In this document: piece after piece, positions 1 to 9,900 of the stretch | Numbering within the stretch: the stretch's first letter is position 1 | Layout: the number at the start of each line of letters is the position of its first letter | NCBI GenBank assembly: GCA_038206355.1 | Contig: JBBRAY010000016.1 | Span: 1-64,000 of the forward strand | Direction of reading: 5' to 3' | Source: JAPLDB01 sp038206355 | GTDB taxonomy: Bacteria > Bacteroidota > Bacteroidia > AKYH767-A > 2013-40CM-41-45 | DNA length: 64,000 bases | Position numbers and translations under genes: made by a program | Notes under the pieces: model-generated | What the model was told of the DNA's origin: nothing | The model's database searches: none | What the model saw: only the letters and a program-made list of their open reading frames with translations

Positions 1-485
1 GAATTTTCATCCATCGATGATACCACAAAAACAGAATTACCAATTGAAGCATAAAGTGTTTTCAACTCTTCCACGAATGCAAAAACATTCTCATCATAAA
101 TATCTCTCTTGTTGAAAACGATACCGGCCGGAATGCTGTAAGCCTGAGCCGTTGAAAGAAAGCGATCAATAAATCCCAACGAAGTTCGGGGTGAAACAGG
201 TGTTGCAACGACAAAAGCACGGTCCAGATTGGCTGCAATAACCTGAATCTGTTTTGATAAGTTCACCGATTTTCTGATGATGTAATTCTTCCTGTCAAGA
301 AGACCGGTAATCATCCCCATTCCGTCGGATTCTTCCAGCTCCACATGGTCTCCGACTGTTACGGGATTGGTCGCTTCAAACCCTTTCAGACGCAGGTTAC
401 CGCGGATGCGTGACAACAATATTTTGCCGTCCTCGGTGCGAACGAGGTACTGACTTCCTGTTGATTTGGTTACAACGCCTTTCAT
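1..485 (-). CDS. rsgA: Ribosome small-subunit-dependent GTPase A, N-terminal part
   Basis: The first 161 codons of a gene that runs off the left edge. RsgA is a circularly permuted GTPase that helps mature the 30S subunit. The visible part is the OB-fold domain (residues about 1-75, with GDHVEL and the RKNYIIRKS linker) followed by the start of the GTPase domain: AANLDRAFVVATPVSP, FIDRFL and the NKRD guanine-specificity motif (NKxD). The ATG at 485 gives the usual MKGVVTKSTG start of Bacteroidota RsgA. A TACTTTCG box only 8 bases upstream suggests a nearly leaderless transcript. The Walker A, switch and zinc-binding parts lie outside the window. Confidence 0.93.
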   Translation of the reverse strand, partial: MKGVVTKSTGSQYLVRTEDGKILLSRIRGNLRLKGFEATNPVTVGDHVELEESDGMGMITGLLDRKNYIIRKSVNLSKQIQVIAANLDRAFVVATPVSPRTSLGFIDRFLSTAQAYSIPAGIVFNKRDIYDENVFAFVEELKTLYASIGNSVFVVSSMDEN

Positions 486-492
486 TGGAATG

Positions 493-500
493 CGAAAGTA
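493..500 (-). promoter_or_regulatory. Candidate -7 box of rsgA
   Basis: TACTTTCG on the minus strand is one base off the Bacteroidota -7 consensus TAnnTTTG. It lies 7 bases before the rsgA ATG, so a transcript from here would have almost no leader. Confidence 0.45.
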
Positions 501-502
501 GT

Positions 503-525
503 TGGAAATTAGGAAACGGGAAATT
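503..525. repeat. Short 7/8-nt word run upstream of rsgA
   Basis: Three drifting words, GGAAATTA, GGAAACG and GGAAATTG, follow one another with periods of 8 and 7. They resemble the longer word runs elsewhere in the window, but there is no AACAGCC core here, so membership in the family is uncertain. Confidence 0.4.
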
Positions 526-691
526 GAAATCCCATATTTGAATATAAGTCGCTCAACACGATAATTAATAATCGATAGAAAATAAAACCATTACATTCGT
601 TTCGGATAGCCAATTGATTCTCCCCAAAAGAAATTCAAATGAAATTATAAATAAAAGCTACCCGGTAAAAAGAATTCCAAAATATAAAATC

Positions 692-1270
692 ATGAATAAA
701 ACCCGTCTTGAAGCATTCAGCGATGGCGTACTTGCCATTATTATAACTATTATGGTACTGGAATTAAAAGTTCCGCATGAGCCAACGCTTCACGCTCTTT
801 TCGAATTGACCAATAAATTTTTAAGCTACCTGATGAGTTTTGTTTTCATCGGCATTTACTGGGGAAATCACCACCACCTTCTCCATACTGTTCATCACGT
901 AAACAGTAAAATCATATGGGCCAATATGGGATTGCTGTTTACACTTTCTCTGATTCCTTTCACCACGGCATGGATGGGAGAAAATCACTTTGATCATATA
1001 CCGCTAGCAGCCTATTCAGCCAATTTATTGACTTGCGGATTTGCATTTTTCATTCTTCAAAAAACAACTATAGCACATTATACGCACAGCACTAAGTTGA
1101 TTGAAGCGCTGAAAAAACAGGAAAAGAAAACCGTAACATCAACGGTACTTTATATCGTCGCGTTCATAACCTCCTTATATTATCCCTGGGTAGCAGGATT
1201 GGCCATCGTTGCCGTCGCCGTCCTATGGGTAATTCCTGATAAGAATATTGAAAAAGCGCTTAAGGAATAA
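692..1270 (+). CDS. TMEM175 (DUF1211) family membrane protein
   Basis: A 192-residue integral membrane protein. The N-terminus NKTRLEAFSDGVLAI matches the signature of TMEM175/DUF1211 proteins, in which the FSDG motif lies in the first helix; it is followed by about five more hydrophobic segments. Characterised bacterial members are six-helix subunits that assemble into potassium-permeable channels, so a K+ leak channel is the likely role. An in-frame TTG at 614 would add 26 basic, unconserved residues; I prefer the ATG at 692 because the family starts just before RLEAFSDG. It stands alone, divergent from rsgA and convergent with xdhB. Confidence 0.85.
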   Translation: MNKTRLEAFSDGVLAIIITIMVLELKVPHEPTLHALFELTNKFLSYLMSFVFIGIYWGNHHHLLHTVHHVNSKIIWANMGLLFTLSLIPFTTAWMGENHFDHIPLAAYSANLLTCGFAFFILQKTTIAHYTHSTKLIEALKKQEKKTVTSTVLYIVAFITSLYYPWVAGLAIVAVAVLWVIPDKNIEKALKE

Positions 1271-1285
1271 TTCTAAAAATTAATT

Positions 1286-3532
1286 TTAAGGATAAAGACT
1301 CATCAAAATTTTTTCATGCGTCATCGGCGCATCAAAAGGAATTTCAGCTTTGGGATTAAATGATTTCACCGCATTCCGCAAAGCAAAGTATGCTCCAATT
1401 CCATACATTAATGGTGGTTCGCCAACTGCTTTTGAATTGAATACGGCCAGACTGTTTTGTTGTGTCTCCAAAAAATGAATTTCAATTTCCTTTGGCGCCG
1501 AATAAATATCGGGAACTTTGTATGTACTGAGCGCATTAGATTTCAATCTTCCTTCTTTATCATAAACAATTTCTTCGATCGTCATCCATCCAATCCCCTG
1601 CACAATTCCCCCTTCACACTGGCCCTTGTCAATGATGGGATTCATGCTTTTACCGAAGTCATGAACCACTTTTACTGAATCAATTTCATGGGTTCCGCGG
1701 AGGCAATCAACGGTTACAATCACAATTCCAGTCCCGTAAACATGGTATGCAAACGGATGTCCTTTTTCCTTTTTAAGATCAAAGTAAATTTCAGGCGTGG
1801 CATAATGCGCATGTTCGCTCAAACTGACCCGCTTTGTATAAGCAAGCATGACCAATGTCTTCCAGTCCATTCCGGATTTTTTCCCATCAATCAAAATACA
1901 TTCTCTACCCAGCGTTATTTTGTCAATTGAAACAGACAACTCCTCCGATGCCACTTTTCTTAAACGCTCAACAATGGTATTACAGGCGATCTGAGTTGCT
2001 CTTCCATTGAGATCAGCAGCAGCACTGGCAGCAGTCGGAGACGTGTTTGCAATCCTGAAAGTATTGGTAGTATTAATTTTTATCTTCTCATCACCAATTG
2101 AAAATACTTCTGAAGCGACCTGAAGAATTTTCGTGTTCACCCCCTGCCCCATTTCTACAGCTCCTGTACTGATGTTTACACTTCCGTCATTATAAACATG
2201 CACCAGTGAACGCGCCTGGTTCATCAATGTTTTTGTAAATGAAATCCCAAAGCAAATGGGCATTATTGCCATTCCCTTCTTCACATATTTATTTGCTGCA
2301 TTAAATTTTTTAATGTCTTCTCTTTCGTTTTTAACCAAGAATAATTCCTCGGCTTTTGCCCAGCATTCATTTGCTTCACTCGCTGCAAGCTGACCATAAG
2401 GAAATTCCTGTCCTGAACGAATCAGGTTATTTTTTTGAATTTCAGATGCCTCAATATTTAATTCTTCAGCAGCTTTCACAATTGCACTTTCGATGACAAA
2501 CATACCTTGCGGTCCCCCGAAACCGCGGAATGCAGTATTGGGTGGAAGATTTGTTCGGCAACTGTAAGCTGTTGCTTTTACATTTGGTACAAAATAAGAA
2601 TTGGTGCAATGAAATAATGTGCGCTCTAAAACGGCAGGCGATAAATCTGCGGCAGCACCTGCATTCTGATAAAATGTTGCTTCGTAAGCTATAATTTTCA
2701 AATCCTTATTCAATCCGATTTTAAAATCAGAAGAATAGGGATGACGTTTGCCCGTCATGCGCATGTCCTCCATTCTGTGAAGTGCATATTTCACCGGACG
2801 CTTCAGGATATGTGCAGCCAATGCGCACATGGCAGCCCATGTATTGGCCTGATCTTCCTTGCCACCAAATCCGCCACCAAGGCGGGTTACATCCACTTCA
2901 AGCTGATGCATTGGAATACCAAGAACCTTTGCACATGCGCGTTGCACCGCAGTGGGTCCCTGTGTTGACGAAAATATTTTTAATGCACCGTTCTCCTGTG
3001 GGACTACGTAAGCGCCTTGCGTCTCTATATATAAGTGTTCCTGTCCGTTGGTATCCGCTATGCCTTCAAATATATAATCACACTTCGAAAAAGCATTGGT
3101 AGTATCACCCAATAGAAATGTCCTGGGAGGAACAATTAATTCATTCCTTTTGATCGCTTCACGCGGATCTGTGATCACGGTTAAAGGATCAATTTCAATG
3201 CTAATTTTTTTCAGCGCCAGTCTTGCTGACTCCTCCGATTCTGCAACGACAAATGCAACAGGCATTCCGCAAAAGTGAACATGATCGTTCGCAAACAATG
3301 GCTCATCTTCAATGATGCCACCGATCTGATTTCTTCCGGGAATATCCTTTGCAGTAAATATCCTAATGACTCCTTCAGATTTTTCTGCTTCTTCAATATC
3401 CAGCTTTGTAATTTTTCCGTGGGCAACAGGCGAGTCAAAACAAGCACCATAGAGCGTTCCCCTGATCTCAGGGATGTCGTCGAGGTAAACTGATTCTCCC
3501 CTGAGGTGCGTGTATGAATCAATATTTTTCAT
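1286..3532 (-). CDS. xdhB: Xanthine dehydrogenase, molybdopterin-binding subunit
   Basis: Large subunit of a xanthine dehydrogenase (748 residues). It carries the molybdenum cofactor and oxidises hypoxanthine or xanthine toward urate. The aldehyde-oxidase/xanthine-dehydrogenase N-terminal domain covers about residues 10-110. The Moco domain follows, with QGPTAVQR, GGGFGGKE, FRGFGGPQG, GAVEMGQGVNTK and, near the C-terminus, KAVGEPPL, whose Glu is the catalytic base. The gene follows xdhA by 52 bases on the same strand and is probably co-transcribed with it. No XdhC-type cofactor-insertion gene is visible in the window. Confidence 0.93.
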   Translation of the reverse strand: MKNIDSYTHLRGESVYLDDIPEIRGTLYGACFDSPVAHGKITKLDIEEAEKSEGVIRIFTAKDIPGRNQIGGIIEDEPLFANDHVHFCGMPVAFVVAESEESARLALKKISIEIDPLTVITDPREAIKRNELIVPPRTFLLGDTTNAFSKCDYIFEGIADTNGQEHLYIETQGAYVVPQENGALKIFSSTQGPTAVQRACAKVLGIPMHQLEVDVTRLGGGFGGKEDQANTWAAMCALAAHILKRPVKYALHRMEDMRMTGKRHPYSSDFKIGLNKDLKIIAYEATFYQNAGAAADLSPAVLERTLFHCTNSYFVPNVKATAYSCRTNLPPNTAFRGFGGPQGMFVIESAIVKAAEELNIEASEIQKNNLIRSGQEFPYGQLAASEANECWAKAEELFLVKNEREDIKKFNAANKYVKKGMAIMPICFGISFTKTLMNQARSLVHVYNDGSVNISTGAVEMGQGVNTKILQVASEVFSIGDEKIKINTTNTFRIANTSPTAASAAADLNGRATQIACNTIVERLRKVASEELSVSIDKITLGRECILIDGKKSGMDWKTLVMLAYTKRVSLSEHAHYATPEIYFDLKKEKGHPFAYHVYGTGIVIVTVDCLRGTHEIDSVKVVHDFGKSMNPIIDKGQCEGGIVQGIGWMTIEEIVYDKEGRLKSNALSTYKVPDIYSAPKEIEIHFLETQQNSLAVFNSKAVGEPPLMYGIGAYFALRNAVKSFNPKAEIPFDAPMTHEKILMSLYP

Positions 3533-3584
3533 TCAGGAAAATAAATTTAGCGCTGATTTCCATTACTGTGATGATTGAGATGAT

Positions 3585-5012
3585 TTACAGAATTAAATCA
3601 GGAAAAAGTTCTACAAAGTGAGCCCTTATCAATTGCGACAATAATAGTCTCTTATATGCCTCGCTACCCCGCGCATCGCTGATCGGGGCTATTTCTGTTT
3701 GAGCTAACCTGGTTGCTTCCCTGATTGTGCTCTCCGATAATTCTTTTCCTGTGAGATATAAAGATGTTTTTTCAAGAAACAATGGAACCGGGCCTACTCC
3801 ACCGGCTGAAAGACCTACTTCATCTATTACATTCCCATTCATCGTAATCTTTATCGAACTATTTACACTTGCTATGTCAAGGTGCGTACGCTTACTTACC
3901 TTTTCAAAATTAAAACGATCGTTTTTTTCCGGTAAATCAAAATATACTTTTTCAATGAACTCTTCAGGTTTCTTATCAATGTCTTTATAACCCTTGTAAA
4001 ATTTCCTGAGCGGGACTTCACGTTTTTTATCGCCATCAGATAAAACCAACACGGCATTCAGTGCGAGAAAGAAAATGGTAAAATCACCGATGGGAGAAGC
4101 ATTCACAAAATTTCCCGCCAGCGTTGCCATATTCCTGATGGGTGTTGATGATACCAGCTTTGCATATTTTGCAAATGCAGGAAAATGCTGAAGAATAATT
4201 TCCGATTCACACAACTCTGTGACCGTGGTGGATGCACCCATTGTACATTTGCTGCCCTCCCTATGAATTCCCTTCAGAAAATTACGATCTGATAAGAAAT
4301 TGATTTCAGCATGTGTCATTGTATCATGCTTCTGGACGTAAAGATCGGTTCCACCGGAGACGAAGTAGCTGGGTAGATTAGTTGATACGGTGATTTGTTT
4401 ATTAGTTGATGGGTTGATTGGTTGATTCTTTGAAACTGATGAAAGAGAAAGCAGTCTGCTTTCAATATCAGCAAAATACTCAGGTAGAATCTTATTTGAA
4501 GAAGCAAATGTAACAGGAGATTCAGAATTCCTGTCTTTCAAAAGCTCCTTCACCTTTATCGCTGCACGTTCAATTGATTTGTAACCTGTACACCTGCAGA
4601 TGTTTCCGTCAATCGCAGCAAAGCACGCTTTCTCCCCGGCTACCTGTTCACTCAAACAATACCCGGCCAGTGACATCACAAAACCCGGCGTGCAGAAACC
4701 ACATTGCGTAGCACCTTCATTAGCCATCGCAAGCTGGATGGGATTGAGCGTATCTATGTTTATTCCCTCAATGGTGACAATATGTTTGCCCGCAGCGCTG
4801 CCAACAGGCATCAGGCAGGAAGTGACAGAACGGTAGTTTAATTTTCCATTTTCTATACCCCCCACCAAAACAGTACATGCGCCGCAGTCTCCCTCGCGGC
4901 AACCAACTTTTGTCCCCTTTAATCGCTGATGATAACGGATAAAATCAAGCAACACCGTACCTCCGGGTAATCCGGTGCTTACTTCCTTATCATTGAGAAT
5001 AAATTTTATCAC
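3585..5012 (-). CDS. xdhA: Xanthine dehydrogenase, FeS/FAD subunit
   Basis: Small subunit (475 residues) that passes electrons from the Moco subunit through two 2Fe-2S clusters to FAD. The plant-type cluster uses C38, C43 and C46 (CREGDCGAC). The second cluster uses CGFC near residue 103 and CRC near 139. The FAD domain begins near residue 212 (YFVSGGTDLY) and contains STPIRNMATLAGN. The start is a GTG at 5012, 18 bases after gmhA. Between the FeS and FAD domains lies a Thr/Asn/Pro-rich linker (about residues 196-214) encoded by seven 8-nt DNA words of the type that fill intergenic gaps here. Reading stays open through the run. Confidence 0.93.
   Translation of the reverse strand: MIKFILNDKEVSTGLPGGTVLLDFIRYHQRLKGTKVGCREGDCGACTVLVGGIENGKLNYRSVTSCLMPVGSAAGKHIVTIEGINIDTLNPIQLAMANEGATQCGFCTPGFVMSLAGYCLSEQVAGEKACFAAIDGNICRCTGYKSIERAAIKVKELLKDRNSESPVTFASSNKILPEYFADIESRLLSLSSVSKNQPINPSTNKQITVSTNLPSYFVSGGTDLYVQKHDTMTHAEINFLSDRNFLKGIHREGSKCTMGASTTVTELCESEIILQHFPAFAKYAKLVSSTPIRNMATLAGNFVNASPIGDFTIFFLALNAVLVLSDGDKKREVPLRKFYKGYKDIDKKPEEFIEKVYFDLPEKNDRFNFEKVSKRTHLDIASVNSSIKITMNGNVIDEVGLSAGGVGPVPLFLEKTSLYLTGKELSESTIREATRLAQTEIAPISDARGSEAYKRLLLSQLIRAHFVELFPDLIL
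4371..4426. repeat. 8-nt word run inside xdhA
   Basis: Seven consecutive octamers on the plus strand, most ending in GAT: GGGTAGAT, TAGTTGAT, ACGGTGAT, TTGTTTAT, TAGTTGAT, GGGTTGAT, TGGTTGAT. The same word type fills the gaps at 43.1, 60.3 and 61.5 kb. Here it is in frame in the linker between the FeS and FAD domains of XdhA. Confidence 0.8.
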
Positions 5013-5030
5013 GAAAAATATTTCTGCTAT

Positions 5031-5606
5031 TTATTTTTTTATCCCCTCTTCTACAATATGAATCAATGCATGAATCACTTTAATGTGAATCTCCTGTGCC
5101 CTGTCGGCAAAAGCTGAATGCGGCGCACGGATCTCTATGTCGCACAAAGACTTCAACTCCCCACCGTCTTTACCTGTAAGTCCGATCACCCTCATTCCCT
5201 TTTCCCCGGCTGCTTTCACAGCCTCAATAATATTTTTTGAATTGCCGCTCGTACTGATCGCCAGCAAAACATCTCCGCTACTTCCGATGGCTTCAACATA
5301 ACGGGAAAATATTTTTTCAAAGCCATAATCATTTGCAGTACACGTAATGTGCGAGGCATCGGATATTGACAAAGCAGGCAACGCTTTTCTATCATTACGG
5401 AATCGTCCGCTCAGCTCTTCTGCAAAATGCATGGCATCACACATGCTGCCGCCATTGCCGCAACTGATGACTTTATTATTGTTTTTGAATGCGTCAACCA
5501 GCAGCTTTCCCGCAGCCTCTATCTTCCTGATATTTTCATCATCAGAAATAAAAGCATTCAATACCGCTTGCGCCTCAGAGAAATCATCCCTGATCAGGTT
5601 TATCAT
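5031..5606 (-). CDS. gmhA: Phosphoheptose isomerase
   Basis: A 191-residue SIS-domain enzyme, close to the E. coli GmhA length. It converts sedoheptulose 7-phosphate to D-glycero-D-manno-heptose 7-phosphate, the first step to the heptose of the LPS core. Diagnostic stretches are SCGNGGSMCDAMHFAEEL, ISTSGNS, GLTGKDGG and the C-terminal QEIHIKVIHALIH. The zinc-binding His of the GNGGSH motif is Met here, although the later His and Glu residues are kept. The ATG at 5606 matches the family start (INLIRDDF); a longer in-frame extension to 5651 is not conserved. It precedes xdhA by 18 bases, an odd functional pairing. Confidence 0.9.
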   Translation of the reverse strand: MINLIRDDFSEAQAVLNAFISDDENIRKIEAAGKLLVDAFKNNNKVISCGNGGSMCDAMHFAEELSGRFRNDRKALPALSISDASHITCTANDYGFEKIFSRYVEAIGSSGDVLLAISTSGNSKNIIEAVKAAGEKGMRVIGLTGKDGGELKSLCDIEIRAPHSAFADRAQEIHIKVIHALIHIVEEGIKK

Positions 5607-5680
5607 TGGAATTTTTTTTAAAGATGGTAAAGATAATGATGAGAAAAACAATGACGGGCGCGAGTTTTCAAAAACAAAAA

Positions 5681-5708
5681 CCCCTCCCGACGACTCGGGA
5701 CAGGGTCC
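5681..5708. repeat. GC-rich palindrome
   Basis: CCCGA-CGAC-TCGGG forms a perfect 5-bp stem, inside CCCCTCCCGACGACTCGGGA. It resembles the other GC-rich palindromic bits near 13.36, 57.2 and 62.3 kb, which stand out from the AT-rich intergenic background. It lies between the divergent gmhA and murB. Confidence 0.45.
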
Positions 5709-5914
5709 TTGACTTAACTCGAATAAAACACCTCATTGATTGTTTAACCAAAAACTAAACCATGAGACCGGCAAAGTAGTCGGGAATGATGCCTGAGTCA
5801 ATTTCATTTTAGAAATAACCATGCTCACTTGGTGAACAGTGCTTTTTACTTTGTGAGTAAATTCAATCTATACCTAAAAAACCGTGGCTATAGAAGTGTA
5901 ATTTTGATTCAGAT

Positions 5915-6931
5915 ATGGATATATCGAAAAATTACTCACTCAAACGGCTGAACACATTCGGATTAGATGTCAGTGCCAGGGCTTATTGCGAGATCAATTC
6001 TGAGGAAGATCTTAAAAATCTGCTAACCTCGACCGAGGTTAAAAACGAAAATAAATTCGTCCTCGGTGGCGGCAGCAACATCCTTTTCACCACGAATCTG
6101 AACGCCCTTTGCATTCACAATCGCATTACCGGCATCAAAAAAGTAGAAGAGGATAATGATTCATGCTTCGTTGCCTGTGGTGGCGGCGAAACCTGGCATA
6201 ACCTGGTGATGTATTGCGTACAACACAATTTAGGCGGAATAGAAAACCTCTCATTAATTCCCGGCTCGGCAGGTGCTGCTCCAATTCAGAATATCGGTGC
6301 TTATGGCGTTGAACTGAAAGAAACTTTTACTGAGCTTGAAGCCATTCACCTTGCCGGCGGAGAAAAAAGGACTTTCAAAAGTGATGATTGTAAATTTGGT
6401 TACCGCGACAGTATTTTTAAACGGGAATTAAAAGGGCATTACGTTATCACTTCGATTACACTTAAACTCAATAAGAATCCTGCCTTCAATACTTCTTACG
6501 GTGCAATAGAACAAGAACTGAAATCCATGAATGTTTCTTCTCCAACGGTAGCAGCAATTTCTCGGGCTGTGATCAACATCAGGAGAAGCAAACTACCTGA
6601 CCCTGCGGTGATCGGCAATTGCGGAAGTTTTTTCAAGAACCCTGAAGTGACTGAAGCGCAATACCTGGAAATAAAGAAAGGCTATCCTGATGCAGTCGGA
6701 TACAAAACAGTTCCGGGGAAAATAAAACTTGCAGCGGGATGGTTGATTGAAACAAGCGGATGGAAAGGAAAAAAATCGGGACATGTTGGCATGCATGCCC
6801 AACAAGCACTGGTTCTTGTTAATTATGGTGGCGCTACTGGAAAAGAATTATTTGAGCATGCAAAAGTTGTGCAACAAAGCGTTCATGAAAAATTTGATGT
6901 GATGCTGGAGATGGAAGTAAATATTCTCTGA
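5915..6931 (+). CDS. murB: UDP-N-acetylenolpyruvoylglucosamine reductase
   Basis: Type I MurB (338 residues), the FAD/NADPH enzyme that reduces UDP-GlcNAc-enolpyruvate to UDP-MurNAc in peptidoglycan precursor synthesis. The FAD domain starts with NTFGLDVSARAY and contains LGGGSNIL and PGSAGAAPIQNIGAYG. The substrate domain has FGYRDSIFK, typical of type I enzymes, and GNCGSFFKNP, whose Ser is the general acid. A C-terminal Glu (EMEVNIL) completes the active site. It is convergent with the downstream kinase gene and has no operon partner here. Confidence 0.96.
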   Translation: MDISKNYSLKRLNTFGLDVSARAYCEINSEEDLKNLLTSTEVKNENKFVLGGGSNILFTTNLNALCIHNRITGIKKVEEDNDSCFVACGGGETWHNLVMYCVQHNLGGIENLSLIPGSAGAAPIQNIGAYGVELKETFTELEAIHLAGGEKRTFKSDDCKFGYRDSIFKRELKGHYVITSITLKLNKNPAFNTSYGAIEQELKSMNVSSPTVAAISRAVINIRRSKLPDPAVIGNCGSFFKNPEVTEAQYLEIKKGYPDAVGYKTVPGKIKLAAGWLIETSGWKGKKSGHVGMHAQQALVLVNYGGATGKELFEHAKVVQQSVHEKFDVMLEMEVNIL

Positions 6932-6978
6932 GAATGAATATTATCTCCTGATCTTTTAATGCTGACGAAACAGATTGT

Positions 6979-9900
6979 CTAAATGACCTTTCTCAGCTCG
7001 AGTGCGGTCAGATCAAAAACAGACTGAAGTTTTTCAATCATTGATTCGCAATCATCACTTTTATTGTCGCGTCCGTTTATTTCTATAATGCGACATACAT
7101 CACCGAGCGCTGAGGCACCAATGTTAAGTGCCGATCCTTTCAGTTTATGTGCTGAATGGCTCATATCAAGGTAACGATTTTCCCTGCAATACCGGAAGAT
7201 CTCATTTACCATAACTGGCGCCTGCTGTAAAAACATATTTACAACTTCACGTAAGAACTCATCTGCATTTTCAGGGCTGATTTCCCTCAGGCGCTGCAAC
7301 ACATCGAGGCTCAGCACCGGTTTAGAATCCACGGGCTTTACTTCTTCAACTATTTCAGCCTTCGTCTCCTTTTTACCCGACCACTTTTTTATCTTAGAAA
7401 TAATTTCTTCGATCATGAATGGCTTGCTGATGTAATCATTCATTCCGGCTTCAAGGCATTTCTCCTTGTCTCCCTCTAATGCAAATGCAGTCATGGCAAT
7501 GACGACAGGCTTTTTCTCCAGATCCAATTTATTCATGATGAATTTCGTGGTATCAAGCCCGTTCATTTCAGGCATCTGCACGTCCATGAAAATAATATCA
7601 TAAGTTTTAGCCCTCAGCTTCTCTATAACAAGTAATCCGTTCTCTACAATATCAGGTTTATAACCCAGGCCATCAAATAAATTCCTCACGAGCAACTGGT
7701 TTACTGCATTGTCCTCTGCAATCAAAATTGAAAGCGGAAGTTCATTGGATAAAAACCTGTCTTCTTTGGAAATCCCTTTCTCCTGACGGGAGCGCTGATG
7801 ATCTTCAATGGCAAAAACACCAATGAGGATATCAAGCAATTTCGACCTGTCAATATTTTTCGGAATCACACCTGATAAAATCTGATCAGTAAATTCAACT
7901 GTGATGTCCTCGTCACCGGCATTGAACAATATAATCGGAAGCTCTTCTTTTGAAACCAATGTCCTTATTCTCCGTGCAACATCCTCTGCTCTTGCGCTGA
8001 TCATTTGCGCATCCACAGCAACCAGATCAAATGCCTCCTTCATCCTGATCCATGTCATGGCCTGCTCGTAGGTATCGGTAGCGTGCACTTTCATTCCCCA
8101 TTTAGAAAAATAGGTTGTGAAGACGTTTATCTCTGATTTATCATCACTGATGATCAGTACGCTGGCATTCTTTACATGGTTGACGCCACTTTTCCCTTCC
8201 GGAATTTTATCGCGTGATGCAACATCGGCGACAATTGTAAATGAGAATACAGATCCTGTTCCGGCTTCACTTTTCACCCATATCTCTCCTCCCATCAGCT
8301 GGACGAGATTTTTACTGATGGCCAGTCCGAGTCCGGTACCTCCGAAATTTTTCGTAGTGGATGAATCGGCCTGAGAAAATGCTTTAAACAAGCGATCAAT
8401 TTTATCTGCAGGAATTCCTATCCCGGTATCTGTCACATCAAACTGCAGCTCAACAGCATCGCCTGTTTGTTTTAGTTTAGATATATGTATGGTAAGTTTA
8501 CCTTTCGAAGTAAATTTAATTCCGTTCGAAACAAGGTTAAGTAGGATCTGACGGAGGCGTGTGATATCTCCCATCACATACCTTGGCACATCCTTTTGAA
8601 TGGAATAATGCAGCGATAGATTTTTCTCAATTGCCTTTGACGACATCAATCCAAATGCTTCTTCGATCACACGCTTGACAGCAAATGGCTTCTTCTCCAA
8701 CTCCATTTTGGATGATTCAATTTTTGAAAAATCCAGTATGTCATTGATGACTGACAACAATGCTTCGCCACTCAGCAGAATTGAATTCACATACTCGCGC
8801 TGCTTCGGATTCAATTCAGTTTCGTCAAGTAAATGGCCGATTCCGATTACGCCATTCAGCGGCGTCCTTATTTCATGACTCATCGTAGCAAGGAATCCTG
8901 ACTTCGCTTCTGTTGCGTTTTCGGCTTGCTCCTTTTCAGAAATTAATTCTCTTTCCTTCTGTTTTCTTTGGGAAATATCCTTCGCAGAAATCGTTACACT
9001 TCTTACTTTTCCTTCAGCAGTTTTCACAGGATGAACTGAAATTTCAAGGTCATGCGTCGTTCCGGCTGTCAGGATAAAAGATTCATCAGTAATAAATGAT
9101 TCTCCGCTAAATCCTTTATTAAATATCTGAATATATCTTCTGTGAAAACTTTCCGGAATAACCTGAGCCAGATTAAAACCCGGCTCAATAATCATTTCTG
9201 TTAAATCAAAAATGAGATCCTTTAGTTTTTCATTGATGAATAAAATAGAATGGCCTGCATCTACATTCACCACGTACAAATCAGAGCTGTCAATTACAGC
9301 AGACAGATTGAGCTTGTCGTTGATGAGCGACTTTTCATACCGTTTTTTCTGGCTGATATTTTCAATCATCGATAGGACAAACTGAGGAAATCCATTTTCA
9401 TCTCGAAATAGCGACGAGGTCATGCTCACCCAAACCATCCGGCCGTCCTTCTTAATGATTCTTTTTTCAGACCGATTGAAAGGCATTTTGCCACTGAAGA
9501 GTCCTGATAAAATATTTTTTTCTCTCTGTTGATCCGCGGGATGGACCAAATGAATAAAATTAATCGCCTTAAGTTCCGAATTGTTGTAACCACTCAGTTC
9601 GCAGAAAGCATCATTCACTTCTGAAAATTTATAATCTTTTCCGATGGTGGCAACGGGAAGGATGGCCTGACTAAAAAGATGATTTCCCTTAGCCACAGAT
9701 GCAGATGATTTTTCTGATTCTCTTACCTGTGGAGGAGAAATTGATTCTGCGACTTCAGTAACGGAAATTCTGATCAGGTTATCCTGTCCTTTTCTGGCAT
9801 TTAATATTCCCTGAAAAACTTTTCCATCCCTCGAGATAAATGACACGATGGCTGAGGCCTTTGAATTTTCCGAAAGCCTGTGTCTGAATCCGGAGAATGA

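Noticed and set aside
614..691. Longer N-terminus of the TMEM175 protein from a TTG start
   Set aside because: The extra residues are basic and not conserved, and the family starts immediately before RLEAFSDG.
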